A stretch of DNA of 64,000 bases, from the NCBI GenBank assembly GCA_963743705.1, contig CAVUQS010000013.1:119542-183541 (forward strand), in the 5' to 3' direction. The notes under the pieces are model-generated. The model saw only the letters and a list, made by a program, of their open reading frames with translations, did no database searches and was not told the origin of the DNA. This document shows, piece by piece, positions 25,515 through 35,188 of the stretch; the first letter of the stretch is position 1, and each line of letters opens with the position of its first letter. Source of the DNA: PALSA-243 sp963743705 (lineage in GTDB: Bacteria; Acidobacteriota; Terriglobia; Bryobacterales; Bryobacteraceae). The position numbers and the translations under genes were made by a program.

Positions 25515-27383
25515 TTAGAACGTGAAACTCAGTCCTCCACGGACGCTGCGGGGGCTTTGCACGAGCAGGATACGCTGCCCATCGACGGCGGTCAGCGGAA
25601 GGTAGCCTTCGGCGAGGATGTTTCGGATATCGGCGGTCGCTTCCACGCGTCCACCGAACCCCGGAATCGGCTGGCGAACGTAAATGTTCAAACCGGGGGG
25701 CGGTTGCATGCCGGCGGCGGAATAGATATTCCCCGCCATCACGGAGTGCCGGTCGGGAGTCCACTGATAGCTGGCGACGAGATGCGTGCCGGAATGCGGC
25801 GCCGTCGCGGTGACGCGCGCGGTGACGGCCTGTTGCCGGCCTTCCCGGATCATGGCGCGCAATTCGTCCGGGTTGTTGGTCACGAGTTCATGCTGGTCGG
25901 CCGTGAGAGCGCCCGTATCGCCGTAAATCACCGCGACAGCGGCGTGGTCGCCAAAATTCTGAACGGCCGAGACGGCAAAGCCGGTGCTCTGGAAATTGCC
26001 CGCGTTCAGAATCGAGCTGGCGGAAAACAGATCGGGCAGAACATCGCCGCCGGTGAAGAACCCGGAAGGCGCGGACAGCGTTACGGCCGCATTGGAAATG
26101 TCCTGGCGGTACATCGACGCTTTATACGTGCGCGAACCGCTGCGATGCGAGTAGACGACCTCGTATTCCTCGCCGCGCTGGATCTGCGGACGGCCATTCG
26201 CGAGCGACATTCGCGGAAAAACGCCGAGCGCGTTAATATCGCGCAGCAAGGTGTTATCGGCGGAATCTGCGCCTTCAAGGTCAGGACGCGCATTGCCTGA
26301 AGTGTAAGCGAGCGTCAAGTCGTTGTTCTGATCGATGGAGTACGTCAGTCGCGCGTACGGGCTGTAGTAATTCTGGTGGTCGAGGAACGACACGTAATCC
26401 ATCGTGAAGCCGTACTGCAGGGTGACGGCGTCAGAGATCCGCGCCGAATCGTCAAACCCGGCGGACATGGTGCGCAGCAGCGCGAGTCCTGCCGTGTCGG
26501 GACCAAACAACGCGGCGCCCAAGCGGCCGGGCAGCATTAACTGGCGCACGGTCAGCGAAACTTCCGGATTGCCGCCCGCCAACTCACGGCTGTAGCTGGT
26601 GCGGAACGCGGTGGCCGGAACGCCGGTAGCGGCGCCATATCCCACGTTGCCGCTGAATTGGATAAGGCTGGCCCCGTAAAGAGAAGTCGCTAACGCGAAA
26701 GCGGTGCCTAGATCGGCTTGCGAGCTGGTTCCGGCGCTGGCCGCCGGATCGCCCGCGGAAACTCTCAACAAGCCGCGTGTATCCTGAAACACGGCGGCGT
26801 GTCCAGTTTGAGACGCGCGTGTGTTAGCTGCCACGATGGCGGCCGCGGCGTCGGCGTCACTCGAATTATCGGGATCGGCGGCGGCGACATCCACGTCGTT
26901 ACCCACGTAACGCAGAACGGGCCGCGTAGCAGGCGCGCTGCGCAGCACCCACTTCCAGTCGTCGCTCATGATGGCGCCGTTTTCGAACGTGGGATGGCCG
27001 AACTGAACGGTGCTAAACAGCGTGCTCAGGTTGACGTTCAATATGCTGCGGATTCCCGGTTGTACCAGAATTTCGCGCGTAGCCGGCACCAGGGCGGAAA
27101 ACGAAACCTTGACGGAGTAAAGCGCCGGAACTAAGCCGAGCAGCTTGAATTCGCCGCGCTCATCGGTGAGAACTTTGCCGAGCGGCTTTTGCGTGCGGCT
27201 GTAAAGCGTTACGGTAGCGCCGAGTTGGGGCATGCCGCCAATGCCGCGAACGACGCCGCCAATACCCCCGGATAGAGGGACAATTACAGCCGCGCTAGCC
27301 TGACGGACGCCGCTTAGGCACCCGAACCCTGCTAGCAAAAAACAAAGCGTGCTGTTCGTTCTCGTTTCCAACATCCGCGTCAA
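25515..27383 (-). CDS. Outer-membrane receptor-like protein with carboxypeptidase-regulatory N-domain
   Basis: 622 residues. A signal peptide (about 1-31) is followed by a CarboxypepD_reg-like beta-sandwich (about 38-115: GGVVRGIGGMPQLGATVTLYSRTQKPLGKVLTDERGEFKLLGL) and a long strand-rich region ending in RGGLSFTF, whose last residue is aromatic as in outer-membrane barrels. A classical TonB plug is not evident, so it could be a TonB-dependent-like barrel without plug or a large porin. The stop overlaps the upstream part of the membrane-protein gene; both probably belong to one operon. Confidence 0.72.
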   Translation of the reverse strand: MTRMLETRTNSTLCFLLAGFGCLSGVRQASAAVIVPLSGGIGGVVRGIGGMPQLGATVTLYSRTQKPLGKVLTDERGEFKLLGLVPALYSVKVSFSALVPATREILVQPGIRSILNVNLSTLFSTVQFGHPTFENGAIMSDDWKWVLRSAPATRPVLRYVGNDVDVAAADPDNSSDADAAAAIVAANTRASQTGHAAVFQDTRGLLRVSAGDPAASAGTSSQADLGTAFALATSLYGASLIQFSGNVGYGAATGVPATAFRTSYSRELAGGNPEVSLTVRQLMLPGRLGAALFGPDTAGLALLRTMSAGFDDSARISDAVTLQYGFTMDYVSFLDHQNYYSPYARLTYSIDQNNDLTLAYTSGNARPDLEGADSADNTLLRDINALGVFPRMSLANGRPQIQRGEEYEVVYSHRSGSRTYKASMYRQDISNAAVTLSAPSGFFTGGDVLPDLFSASSILNAGNFQSTGFAVSAVQNFGDHAAVAVIYGDTGALTADQHELVTNNPDELRAMIREGRQQAVTARVTATAPHSGTHLVASYQWTPDRHSVMAGNIYSAAGMQPPPGLNIYVRQPIPGFGGRVEATADIRNILAEGYLPLTAVDGQRILLVQSPRSVRGGLSFTF

Positions 27384-27408
27384 ATCCCCGGATGCAGCCC
27401 GTTCAGCC

Positions 27409-29115
27409 TTAGGTTACCGTAAATTGCGCCGACAAGGGTAGGGTCTGATTCCGGTTCTTGTCGGTTACCTTCATTCTCAAGGTGTACGAACCGGGGGCTA
27501 GCTTAAAGGTCTTCAGGTCGAGGAATTTCTCAACCGTTACCTGGCTGGCAGAAGCTTCCGGATTCTGATTGATATCTTCAGTCATATCAATGAGCTTGTC
27601 GGTGGTCCCGGTTTTTACCAATTCGTATTGGATTTGGCCAACCGGCTTGTGGGTGGCCTCGTCCGGGGCAAAATTGTACAGCTTCACATAGATGGCGATC
27701 TTCTCGTCCGGCTTGAAAGCATTGCCGATACGCGGACGAACTTTGGTATCGCCGAGCACAAACATGCCGGTTCCGATGCTCTTGAGATCGACGTGGTGCA
27801 TGTCGTCGGCGAGCACCAGCGAACTGGCGGAAAGCTTGTCCTGATCGATGCGCGGCACCACAATGGACATCGTATCCAGCGCGATGTTCCCCGCCACCAC
27901 GTCTTTCGCGGTGACGTTGAGACGGTAGGTTCCCGGCGGCAGCGGAACCGCCTTCTGATAAATCGACTTGTTCTGTGCAGCCTGCGCCAGCATCGAGGGC
28001 GGAATCGGGATGGTTACCGGATCGTCGAACGGCGTCGCTACGCGCTTGCGGGTGATAGTGGTAATGCTGCCCAGGATTTCCAGCTCCGCCTTTTGAACGC
28101 CGTCTTTCGACTTGAATTGCAGGTCTTTGTTGTCGAACTGCACCGTGATGGTGGTCATCACCGAGGCGTCGGTGACGGGGAAATAATCCACGCGCACCTT
28201 CATCGGCAGCATGTTGTAGCTGATCTTAGAAAGCACGTCGGCTTCGAGATCCTTGAACTTGATGGCCGGCGGCTTTTGCAGCTTGGCGAATTGCTCGATG
28301 CGGTTGAACTCGTTCATGCTCTCGGGCTGGCCGCCGAACGGAACGCCGAGGTGGGTACCATCGGTGTTGTTGAAGCGGGCGGTCTTATCGGAGAGGCCGA
28401 GCTGTTCCATCAGCGTCAGGCCGGCGCCGGGGACATAAAGGAGAGCGTCCTTCTCGGAAGGGTCGCTGGTCATGCGGAACTCGCCCGACATGGTGGGGTC
28501 GACGAATTCAATGATGATGTTGTTGCCGATGCCTTCGATGTAGCGGTAGCGCCACTGCTGGAACGGGAAGGTGGACGTTTCACCTCCGCCCTCTTCCGGC
28601 GGGCGTTCGTAGAAGCCACCCGAGGAGTGATCTTCGATTTCATCCGGCGGTCCGAAGGTGATGTAGATGCGGCCGCGGTCGGTTTTCCAACCGGGGATGC
28701 CCGACGCGTAGTGCTCGTTGGCATACGCGATGCGGCGGTAGTGCTCTTCCTTAAACTCGTTCTCTTCGGTGTCGGGAGTCGGATCGCGGCGCAACCAAAA
28801 GTTCTCGATGAAGGTTTCGCGCTCTTCGTCGTTATTTAATTTTTTGAAGGCGGAACGTTCTTCGTCGGAAATGATGTATGTGACATCTTCGTTCAACCAC
28901 TTTTTGTACGGCGTGGCCAATTCGTCCTGCTGACGCTTTAGCTTGGCCTTCCTCTCCTTCTCCGTCATAGGGCGAGCGTTGGTGTCGCTCTGTTGCGCGG
29001 ACTTCTTTTTCTTGCTGTCGTCCTGGCTCTTGGAACTGTCCTGCGGCATCGCCACCGACAGCCCCAATAGTACGGAGAGGGATATACCCAAAATCGAAAG
29101 GCGTGTAGCGTTCAT
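27409..29115 (-). CDS. GWxTD-domain protein
   Basis: 568 residues with a signal peptide (LSILGISLSVLLGLSVAMPQ) and a Lys/Ser-rich linker. The GWxTD domain follows, with YKKWLNEDVTYIISDEERSAF, FWLRRDPTPDTEENEFKEEHYRRIAYANEHYASGIPGWKTDRGRIYITFGPPDE; GWKTDRG is the defining motif. C-terminal beta domains follow, closing with the LAPGSYTLRMKVTDKNRNQ segment. The family is abundant in Acidobacteriota and its function is unknown. A clear promoter lies upstream. Confidence 0.93.
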   Translation of the reverse strand: MNATRLSILGISLSVLLGLSVAMPQDSSKSQDDSKKKKSAQQSDTNARPMTEKERKAKLKRQQDELATPYKKWLNEDVTYIISDEERSAFKKLNNDEERETFIENFWLRRDPTPDTEENEFKEEHYRRIAYANEHYASGIPGWKTDRGRIYITFGPPDEIEDHSSGGFYERPPEEGGGETSTFPFQQWRYRYIEGIGNNIIIEFVDPTMSGEFRMTSDPSEKDALLYVPGAGLTLMEQLGLSDKTARFNNTDGTHLGVPFGGQPESMNEFNRIEQFAKLQKPPAIKFKDLEADVLSKISYNMLPMKVRVDYFPVTDASVMTTITVQFDNKDLQFKSKDGVQKAELEILGSITTITRKRVATPFDDPVTIPIPPSMLAQAAQNKSIYQKAVPLPPGTYRLNVTAKDVVAGNIALDTMSIVVPRIDQDKLSASSLVLADDMHHVDLKSIGTGMFVLGDTKVRPRIGNAFKPDEKIAIYVKLYNFAPDEATHKPVGQIQYELVKTGTTDKLIDMTEDINQNPEASASQVTVEKFLDLKTFKLAPGSYTLRMKVTDKNRNQTLPLSAQFTVT

Positions 29116-29157
29116 ACGTCAAACCGCTCGCTGCGCTGATTGTATCGGCTCTCATCT

Positions 29158-29187
29158 ATTTTAAATCCAGAAAGTTGCGCGGGTCAA
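29158..29187 (-). promoter_or_regulatory. Promoter of the GWxTD gene
   Basis: On the minus strand TTGACC (29187-29182) and TAAAAT (29163-29158) are separated by 18 bp. The -10 box ends 42 nt before the ATG, so the leader is about 36 nt. Box quality is good for a sigma-70-type promoter. Confidence 0.65.
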
Positions 29188-29424
29188 TGAGTGAAGGCTG
29201 CGCACAGTGTGACATTCCTGGAATTCGTGAAAAACGGATCGGTTGATTCCAATGGGGTTACCTGGAGTGAAGGGCGCGAGGGACGGCTCTTGGGGATACG
29301 GAGCAGGCTGCCGGAGCCGATTTCGTTCGTTTCAGCGCCCGCGAACGGCTGCCTGCCAGCCACATTCCGGCGGCCTGTTCGCTGGCACGCCAATTGCTAT
29401 CTAGCTCGGCGAGAGGTACGGGCC
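29188..29424. other. Intergenic stretch without a visible gene
   Basis: This stretch separates the GWxTD promoter from the next small gene. Frames open here have no codon pattern, ribosome site or family resemblance, and I see no RNA gene or strong repeat. The region is GC-rich and otherwise unremarkable. Confidence 0.4.
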
Positions 29425-29547
29425 ATGCAAGCGGTGATCGTAATCGGAACGGTGATCGGGAGCTTCGCAGGAGCGTTTTGGCTACAGAAAGCCGCACTCG
29501 AAGGGCTGTTCCGGATTATCCACACCGAACGGCGCGTACGCGATTAA
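29425..29547 (+). CDS. Small single-pass membrane protein, unknown
   Basis: 40 residues: a hydrophobic helix (AVIVIGTVIGSFAGAFWLQ) followed by ALEGLFRIIHTERRVRD, with a positively charged end. GAGAGG lies about 8 bases before the ATG. The composition is protein-like and the helix-plus-amphipathic-tail pattern is coherent, but I do not recognise a family. It could also be the end of a longer frame that begins at 29191, which has no such coherence. Confidence 0.45.
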   Translation: MQAVIVIGTVIGSFAGAFWLQKAALEGLFRIIHTERRVRD

Positions 29548-29565
29548 CTCGCCTACGCGGACATT

Positions 29566-29697
29566 CTATTTGCGGGAGCCGCGGCGCGGGTTTTTCAACT
29601 CCGATTGCCGCACTTTGATCTTCTTCCGCTTGGGCTTGCTGATCACAAACGTACCGCTGCCCAGGTATTCCGCTTTATAAAGCTTATCTTCCGCCAT
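29566..29697 (-). CDS. Small basic protein, unknown
   Basis: 43 residues, very basic: KLYKAEYLGSGTFVISKP, then KRKKIKVRQSELKN and PRRGSRK. The acidic start and beta-like first half followed by a Lys/Arg tail resemble small nucleic-acid- or ribosome-associated proteins, though no family is recognised. The start lies 35 bp from the divergent HELGH gene. No strong ribosome site is visible. Confidence 0.5.
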   Translation of the reverse strand: MAEDKLYKAEYLGSGTFVISKPKRKKIKVRQSELKNPRRGSRK

Positions 29698-29731
29698 ATA
29701 GATTGAGAACCCATATTATCCTGGAATCAGG

Positions 29732-30949
29732 TTGACTGTCATCTCGCTTCGGTCTTTTCTCATTCTGCTCATTTCGGTTCCGGCCTTGGCGCAGAAGCCT
29801 CTCTGCGACGAAGTGCCGGCAATTATGCAGCAACTCTCCGAAATTACCGGGATGAAGGTGCATCACGCGGTGCCGTGCGCATTTATTACGCGCGCCGAGG
29901 TCAACAAATACCTCAAAGACCGCGTGGAGGAAGTGGCCAAGCCGGACGAAATTCGCGCGGAAGAGCTGACGCTCAAGAAATTCGGCTTCGTGCCGCAGGA
30001 CTTCAACCTCGAAAAGAACACCGTGGACCTGCTGACGGAACAGGCCGCCGCCTTTTACGACTACAACAAGAAAAAGCTGTACATCACGGAATCGGATTCG
30101 TCCGACTCGCAGGAGCCGGTGCTGGCGCATGAACTGGGGCACGCCTTGGCGGACCAAAACTACAACCTGGCGAAATTCGTCAAGCAGGGGCGCAAAAGCG
30201 ACGACGGCGCTACGGCGCGGCTGGCGGTGATGGAGGGCCAGGCGACGTGGCTCATGTCGGAATTCCTGGCGCGGCAGAACGGACAGTCGCTCAAGAATTC
30301 GCCGGAACTGGTGGCCGCGATGGCCAAAGTGAGCGATTCCAGCGGTGGCCAATATCCGGTCTTCGAAAAAGAGCCGCTCTATCTGCGCGTCACGCTGGTT
30401 TTTCCGTACACGAAGGGAATGCTGTTTCAGAACGCGGTGACGCAGCGCGACGGGAAGCAAGGGTTCGGGGAAGTTTTCGTGCACGCGCCGGTCTCGACGC
30501 AGCAGATCATGCACCCGGAAAAATACTTCGATGGCACGAAGCCGACCGATCCCAAATTGCCGGACATGAAATTGGCGCATGGATATAAAGGACTGGTAGG
30601 CGGAACTCTCGGCGAACTGGAACACCACATTCTGATCGCGCAAGCGTTGAGCGATGCGAAGGCGGATGAGATTGCGCCGCATTGGCGCGGATGCAATTTC
30701 GCGCTGGCGGAGAACAAGAAAATCGGGCGCGTGATGCTGTTCTACGTCTCGGAATGGGATAGCGAATCAAGCGCGCGGCAGTTCCTGGCCGCATACCGGG
30801 CGTCGATGCAGAAGAAGTGGAAGAAGATGACTGTATCCACGGAGACAGCCGACATGGTGGAAGGTGAGGGAGACGACGGACGCTTCGAGCTGCGCATCAA
30901 CGGCGCCATAGTGACCAGTATTGAGGGCATGGCGCCTGAGATAAACTGA
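29732..30949 (+). CDS. Putative secreted zinc metallopeptidase (HELGH motif)
   Basis: 405 residues. A short hydrophobic N-terminus (SLRSFLILLISVPALAQ) acts as a signal peptide. A zincin-type motif AHELGHALADQNYNL (HExxH) is near residues 132-146, and the third ligand is possibly the Glu in AVMEGQATWLM. The rest has no recognised domain. The TTG start at 29732 is tentative; a TATTAT -10 box lies 12 nt upstream. It is followed after 4 bp by the redoxin gene, so the two are one operon. Confidence 0.78.
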   Translation: MTVISLRSFLILLISVPALAQKPLCDEVPAIMQQLSEITGMKVHHAVPCAFITRAEVNKYLKDRVEEVAKPDEIRAEELTLKKFGFVPQDFNLEKNTVDLLTEQAAAFYDYNKKKLYITESDSSDSQEPVLAHELGHALADQNYNLAKFVKQGRKSDDGATARLAVMEGQATWLMSEFLARQNGQSLKNSPELVAAMAKVSDSSGGQYPVFEKEPLYLRVTLVFPYTKGMLFQNAVTQRDGKQGFGEVFVHAPVSTQQIMHPEKYFDGTKPTDPKLPDMKLAHGYKGLVGGTLGELEHHILIAQALSDAKADEIAPHWRGCNFALAENKKIGRVMLFYVSEWDSESSARQFLAAYRASMQKKWKKMTVSTETADMVEGEGDDGRFELRINGAIVTSIEGMAPEIN

Positions 30950-30953
30950 GCGT

Positions 30954-31496
30954 ATGCGAAAATCCTTGGCGGCCGTTTCGTGCCTTCTTGCCGCGTCTAC
31001 GATTCTTTCGGCTCAGCAATTGCCGCGCAAGTCGGCCGAGCTGCAGATCTCGGTTCCGGGCGGTAAAACCGTTCTATTGAGCCAATACAAAGGCAAACCG
31101 GTGGTTTTGGCCTTCATTCTGACCACCTGCTCACATTGCCAGTTCACAACCGGCCTGCTGATCAAGATACAAAATGAATTCGGCCCCAAGGGCGTGCAGG
31201 TGCTGGAATGCGCCGTGAATCCGAACGCGGATAACCTGGTGGCGGCCTTCAAGACCGACTACAAGACCAACTTTCCGGTGGGCTGGAATTTCGATCAGGA
31301 CTACATTTTGAAGCAGTTTATCGAGCACCCGATGAATAAGACCCCGTCGATGCCGATCCTCCTGTTCATCGATCGCAAGGGCATGATTCGCGCGCAATAC
31401 GAAGGCCAGGACGATTTTATCGAGAGCCCCAATCAGGAGCAGAACATCCGGGCGCAGATTAAGAGCTTGCTGTTGACTCCGGTCGCTTCGCGGTAG
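30954..31496 (+). CDS. Secreted redoxin/thioredoxin-like protein
   Basis: 180 residues. A signal peptide (about 1-21) is followed by an AhpC/TSA-Redoxin or TlpA-like fold: LSQYKGKPVVLAFILTTCSHCQFTTGLLIKIQNEFGPKGVQVLEC, with the active-site-like CSHC motif, and later SMPILLFIDRKGMI with the cis-proline region TPSMP. It probably reduces or oxidises thiols of exported proteins. It is coupled to the HELGH gene. Confidence 0.87.
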   Translation: MRKSLAAVSCLLAASTILSAQQLPRKSAELQISVPGGKTVLLSQYKGKPVVLAFILTTCSHCQFTTGLLIKIQNEFGPKGVQVLECAVNPNADNLVAAFKTDYKTNFPVGWNFDQDYILKQFIEHPMNKTPSMPILLFIDRKGMIRAQYEGQDDFIESPNQEQNIRAQIKSLLLTPVASR

Positions 31497-31587
31497 GGCG
31501 GCGATTCGTTCATGGCGCGTTGACAGGCGTGGGCCGTTGTGAGAGTCTACAGCCAGCGCGCCCTGGGGCGCCTCCTGTCCGCGGCAA

Positions 31588-31631
31588 GGGAGCATGCTCC
31601 CACCCAATTCTGTTCGTACAATTTTACGAAC
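31588..31631. promoter_or_regulatory. Two palindromes upstream of the LRR gene
   Basis: GGGAGCATGCTCCC (31588-31601) is a perfect 14-bp palindrome. GTTCGTA and TACGAAC (31612-31618 and 31625-31631) form a 7-bp inverted repeat with a 6-nt spacer. Either could be a repressor operator or, for the first, a hairpin. No trans-acting factor is implicated, and a promoter is not obvious. Confidence 0.4.
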
Positions 31632-31689
31632 CTTCGTTCCAGCCCTGAATATCAGCGGACTTCCGGGCGCCTATGGAAAGAAGGTTTGA

Positions 31690-33649
31690 ATGCCCCGACA
31701 GATCACGTCTGCCACCAATCTCGACAATCTGAAAAAAGAAGCCAAGCGCTGGTTGAAAGCGCTTCGCGAAAACGATCCGGAGGCGCGCGAGCGATTACTG
31801 CGCGCTCATCCGAATGCGCCCGCCACGCCTGTGTTGCGGGACATGCAATATGCGATCGCCTGCGAGTACGGCTGCGAAAGCTGGAAGGAACTGAAAGAGG
31901 CGATCGAAACCCACACGCCCGAGACCCCGGCGGTTTCGCCCGCGCGGACCGCCGGACAATACCAACAGCTGGCGCAGGATTTCGTCAGCGCCTATGAGCG
32001 TGACGAAGCGGCGTTGCAGCGCCTCAACGAGCATTACGAGCGGGCGTTTACCTACGAGGATTTGTGGGCCGAAATCTGGCGGCGCGTGTATGCGCTCCGG
32101 CAACGCTCGTCACGCGTGTCCAAGAATTTCCTGAAGCTGGAGGAAGCGCAGATCGTAATCGCGCAAGACGCCGGCTTCGGCAGTTGGGAAGCGCTGATGC
32201 ATTCGCTGGCCACGGGCAAGCCGCCAGTGGCGCCTTTCGGCATCGACGCCAAAGAGAACAAGGCAGCTCCGCGGCGGCGTTTGACCGAAGCCGAATGGGA
32301 CGAATTGATCGGCGTGATGAAAGAGCGCCGCATCACTGCATTCGACGCCAGCGGGTTGATGACGGATAAAGCCATGGCGCGCATCGCGGAGCTCGAGGAT
32401 GTGACGCATCTCCACCTTGGCGGATCGCGCGAACTCACCGACGATGGGCTGCTGCATCTCGCCCGCATGCCGCAGTTGCAGAGTTTGGATCTGAGCGAGT
32501 ATCCAGGCGGCAAGCTGACCGATCGCGGCCTCGAGTGCGCTGCGGCATCTGCCCAACCTGCGAAGATTCGAAATGACGTGGCAGGCCGGCATTACCGATG
32601 CCGGCGTGGCCAATCTGAAATATTGCGATCGGCTCGGGCGCGTGAACCTGATGGGGTCGCCCACAGGCGATGGCGCGATCGAAGCGCTGCAGGGCAAACT
32701 GGACTTGCGATTCTTCAGCAGCGGACGTCTCGTGACCGACGCCGGCCTGCCGTTTCTGCAGAATTTTCCGCGCCTCAAGACATGGCATGGAGACGAAATC
32801 CGCCCTGGCGCCTCGAGAGACGAGCAGTCGAAAGCCGCGCACCTGCTGATCGACGGGCCGTTCACCGATCAGGGCGTCGGCAGCCTCGCGGGACTCGACG
32901 GCGTCTTTGAGCTCGATCTTTTCTGGCACGTAACCGGCATCACGCCCGCGGCTTTCGCCCATCTGGTGCACATGGCGAATCTAGGCGCGCTGGGTTGCGA
33001 CGGAGAGCTGAGCAACGACACGGCGATGGGTTACATCGGTCAAATGCCGCGCCTGCGCCAACTGCGCGCGCAGGAATCGGCCGCCACCGACGAGGGATTC
33101 ATTGCGCTCAGCCGTTCGAAGTCGCTGGAAGGATTGTGGGGCCGCGAATGTCCGCACTTCGGCGGCCGTGGTTTTCTGGCGCTTTCGAAAATTCCGACCC
33201 TGCAAAGGCTGGGGATCGGCTGCAAGAATGTGGACGATGCGGCGCTATCCGCCCTGCCCGACTTTCCGGCGCTACGTCAATTGACGCCCATCGGCGTGAC
33301 TGACGCCGGCTTCCGGCATGTAGGCGGATGCAAACTTCTGGAGCGTCTGACCTGCATGTATTGCCGCGACACGACGGACATCGCGACCGACCATATCGCC
33401 GGCTTATCGCTGAATTATTACTACGCCGGGCTGACGCAAATCACCGACCGGAGCCTGCAGATTCTGGGGCGCATGGAATCGTTGGAACAAGTGGACCTTT
33501 ACGAATGCAAGGACGTCACCGATGCGGGTTTAGTTTTTTTGGCGGCCCTGCCGCGATTACGCGAAGCCAACTTCGATGGCCTACCGCACGTGACGCTGGA
33601 AGGAACGAAGGTATTTCCGGCTCACGTGCGCGTGAACTACACGACGTGA
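31690..33649 (+). pseudogene. LRR protein with one frameshift
   Basis: About 652 residues if read through. Residues 1-200 carry helical tandem segments (LKKEAKRWLKALRENDPEARERLLRAHPN; CESWKELKEAIE) of the type found before leucine-rich repeats in acidobacterial proteins. From about residue 220 the LRRs begin (VTHLHLGGSRELTDDGLLHLARMPQLQSLDL). An extra T at 32536 shifts the frame inside GGCCTCGAG-T-GCGCTGCGG; removing it gives continuous LRRs through ITDAGVANLKYCDRLGRVNL to VTLEGTKVF. The frameshift may be a real mutation or a sequence error. The LRR class looks like the cysteine-poor RI/F-box type. Confidence 0.8.
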
Positions 33650-33667
33650 TTCAGCGACAATGACTGC

Positions 33668-35188
33668 GTGAGCTCTTCCCGACGCCAGTTTGTCCTGCAG
33701 GCCGCGGCCGCTCTCGCTGCACGGGGTGAGAGCGCCGCGCCGCGGTTCCATACCGATAACTCGAAGCTGCAAGCCGCGTATGACGCCGCCGTCACCGGAC
33801 TCGCGGCCAACGTGCAAGACGTGTTCCGCTTCCCACGCCCCGTTCTGCTGGAAGGCGCGACCTACGCCGGGGTGTGGCTGGAGTGCGCGCCGCTCGAAGG
33901 GCTGGTCTACGCGCCGCTCTCGCCCGAAACCGCGCAGGCAAATCACGAAGTCTTTTTCGATCTGCAGCGCGAAGACGGCTATCTGCCTTGCAACGCGAAG
34001 AAGGACCGGCTGGGAACGGGGCAGATCCAAATGGTGGTTCCCATCGCCGCGACGGCGTGGGATCTCTATCGCCAGAACAGTAACACGGCGTTCCTGGAGA
34101 AAGCCTATCGCGCCTGTTCGCGGTGGGACGACTGGCTGGTACGCTATCGCAACACCCGCGGCGCAGGCCTGTGCGAGGCATTTTGCACCTACGACACCGG
34201 GCACGACAACAGCCCACGCTTCGCTGGAAAATCGCGGCAGTGTCCCGACGCAGATGCGCGCGTCTGCCCGAAAGACGATGGCCTGCCCTATCTCGCGCCC
34301 GATCTTTCAGCGACCGTCTACGGCGGCCGCGCGGCGCTGGCGGCGATGGCGCGCGAGATGAATCGCGGCCCCGAGGAATCACGTTGGCTGGAATCGGCGG
34401 CTGCGATTCGCAAACGGATCGTCGACCGTCTGTACGACTCGCGCGACGGGGCCTTTTACGATATCGATTCGCACGACCGCTTCGTGCGCATCCGCGGCGA
34501 CTTGATCACGCGGGTGATGGGCGAGCACGTGGTGGATAGCAAGCTATTCGAGGAAGTGTGGCGCAAGCAATTGCATAATCCGTCGGCTTTTTGGACGGCT
34601 TATCCGTTTCCTTCGATCGCAGCCGACGATCCGGCGTTCGTGCGCCCCATTCCACGCAACTCGTGGGGCGGCGCGAGCCAGGCGTTAACTGCGCTACGCA
34701 CGCCACGCTGGATGGAGTTCTACGGCAAGTACGCCGAATTCACGCACCTGATGACACAATGGGTGCGGGCGCTGGCGCACTCGGGCGAGTTCCTGCAACA
34801 GATGGATCCCGAGACCGGCGTGTTCTCGCCCGACCGAGGCGCGTACTCTCCCGCCATGCTGACCCTGTTCGATTTCACGTGGCGGCTCTGTGGCGTGCGG
34901 CCGGAAGGGGACACGTTGGAATGGAACTGCCGCCTGCCGGAAGGCGCGGCCTCGGTTTCCACCACATGGGGCACAGCGAAGCTCGAAACCGATCGCGGCG
35001 GATCGACGCTAACGGCCGCAGGGAAGCGCGTGGCGCATGTCCAAGGCGCGGGCCGCCTGGTGACCAATGCGTCGGGAGAGCCGGTGCGCTTGATCGGCAC
35101 TGAACCCGAAACGGTGGCCTTGCAATTAGAAACCGGCGGCAAACCGAGAAGCTATTCGCTGGCGCCGAACCAGATCATTTCGCTCTAA
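33668..35188 (+). CDS. Secreted six-hairpin glycoside hydrolase-like protein
   Basis: 506 residues, GTG start. A Tat-type signal (SSSRRQFVLQAAAALAARGESAAP) is followed by an (alpha/alpha)6 barrel with FFDLQREDGYLPCNAKKD, MVVPIAATAWDLYRQN, DDWLVRYRNTRGAGLCEAFCTYDTGHDNSPRF, and YLAPDLSATVYGGRAALAAM. The DTGHDNSP-type acidic segment and the barrel resemble GH63/trehalase- or MGH1-type glucosidases. The precise specificity is unknown. The last 14 bp overlap the convergent NAD(P)-binding gene. Confidence 0.78.
   Translation: MSSSRRQFVLQAAAALAARGESAAPRFHTDNSKLQAAYDAAVTGLAANVQDVFRFPRPVLLEGATYAGVWLECAPLEGLVYAPLSPETAQANHEVFFDLQREDGYLPCNAKKDRLGTGQIQMVVPIAATAWDLYRQNSNTAFLEKAYRACSRWDDWLVRYRNTRGAGLCEAFCTYDTGHDNSPRFAGKSRQCPDADARVCPKDDGLPYLAPDLSATVYGGRAALAAMAREMNRGPEESRWLESAAAIRKRIVDRLYDSRDGAFYDIDSHDRFVRIRGDLITRVMGEHVVDSKLFEEVWRKQLHNPSAFWTAYPFPSIAADDPAFVRPIPRNSWGGASQALTALRTPRWMEFYGKYAEFTHLMTQWVRALAHSGEFLQQMDPETGVFSPDRGAYSPAMLTLFDFTWRLCGVRPEGDTLEWNCRLPEGAASVSTTWGTAKLETDRGGSTLTAAGKRVAHVQGAGRLVTNASGEPVRLIGTEPETVALQLETGGKPRSYSLAPNQIISL

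Noticed and set aside
32573..33649. Separate LRR gene beginning at ATG 32573
   Set aside because: It continues the repeat pattern of the upstream frame and has no ribosome site; a one-base frameshift explains both halves.
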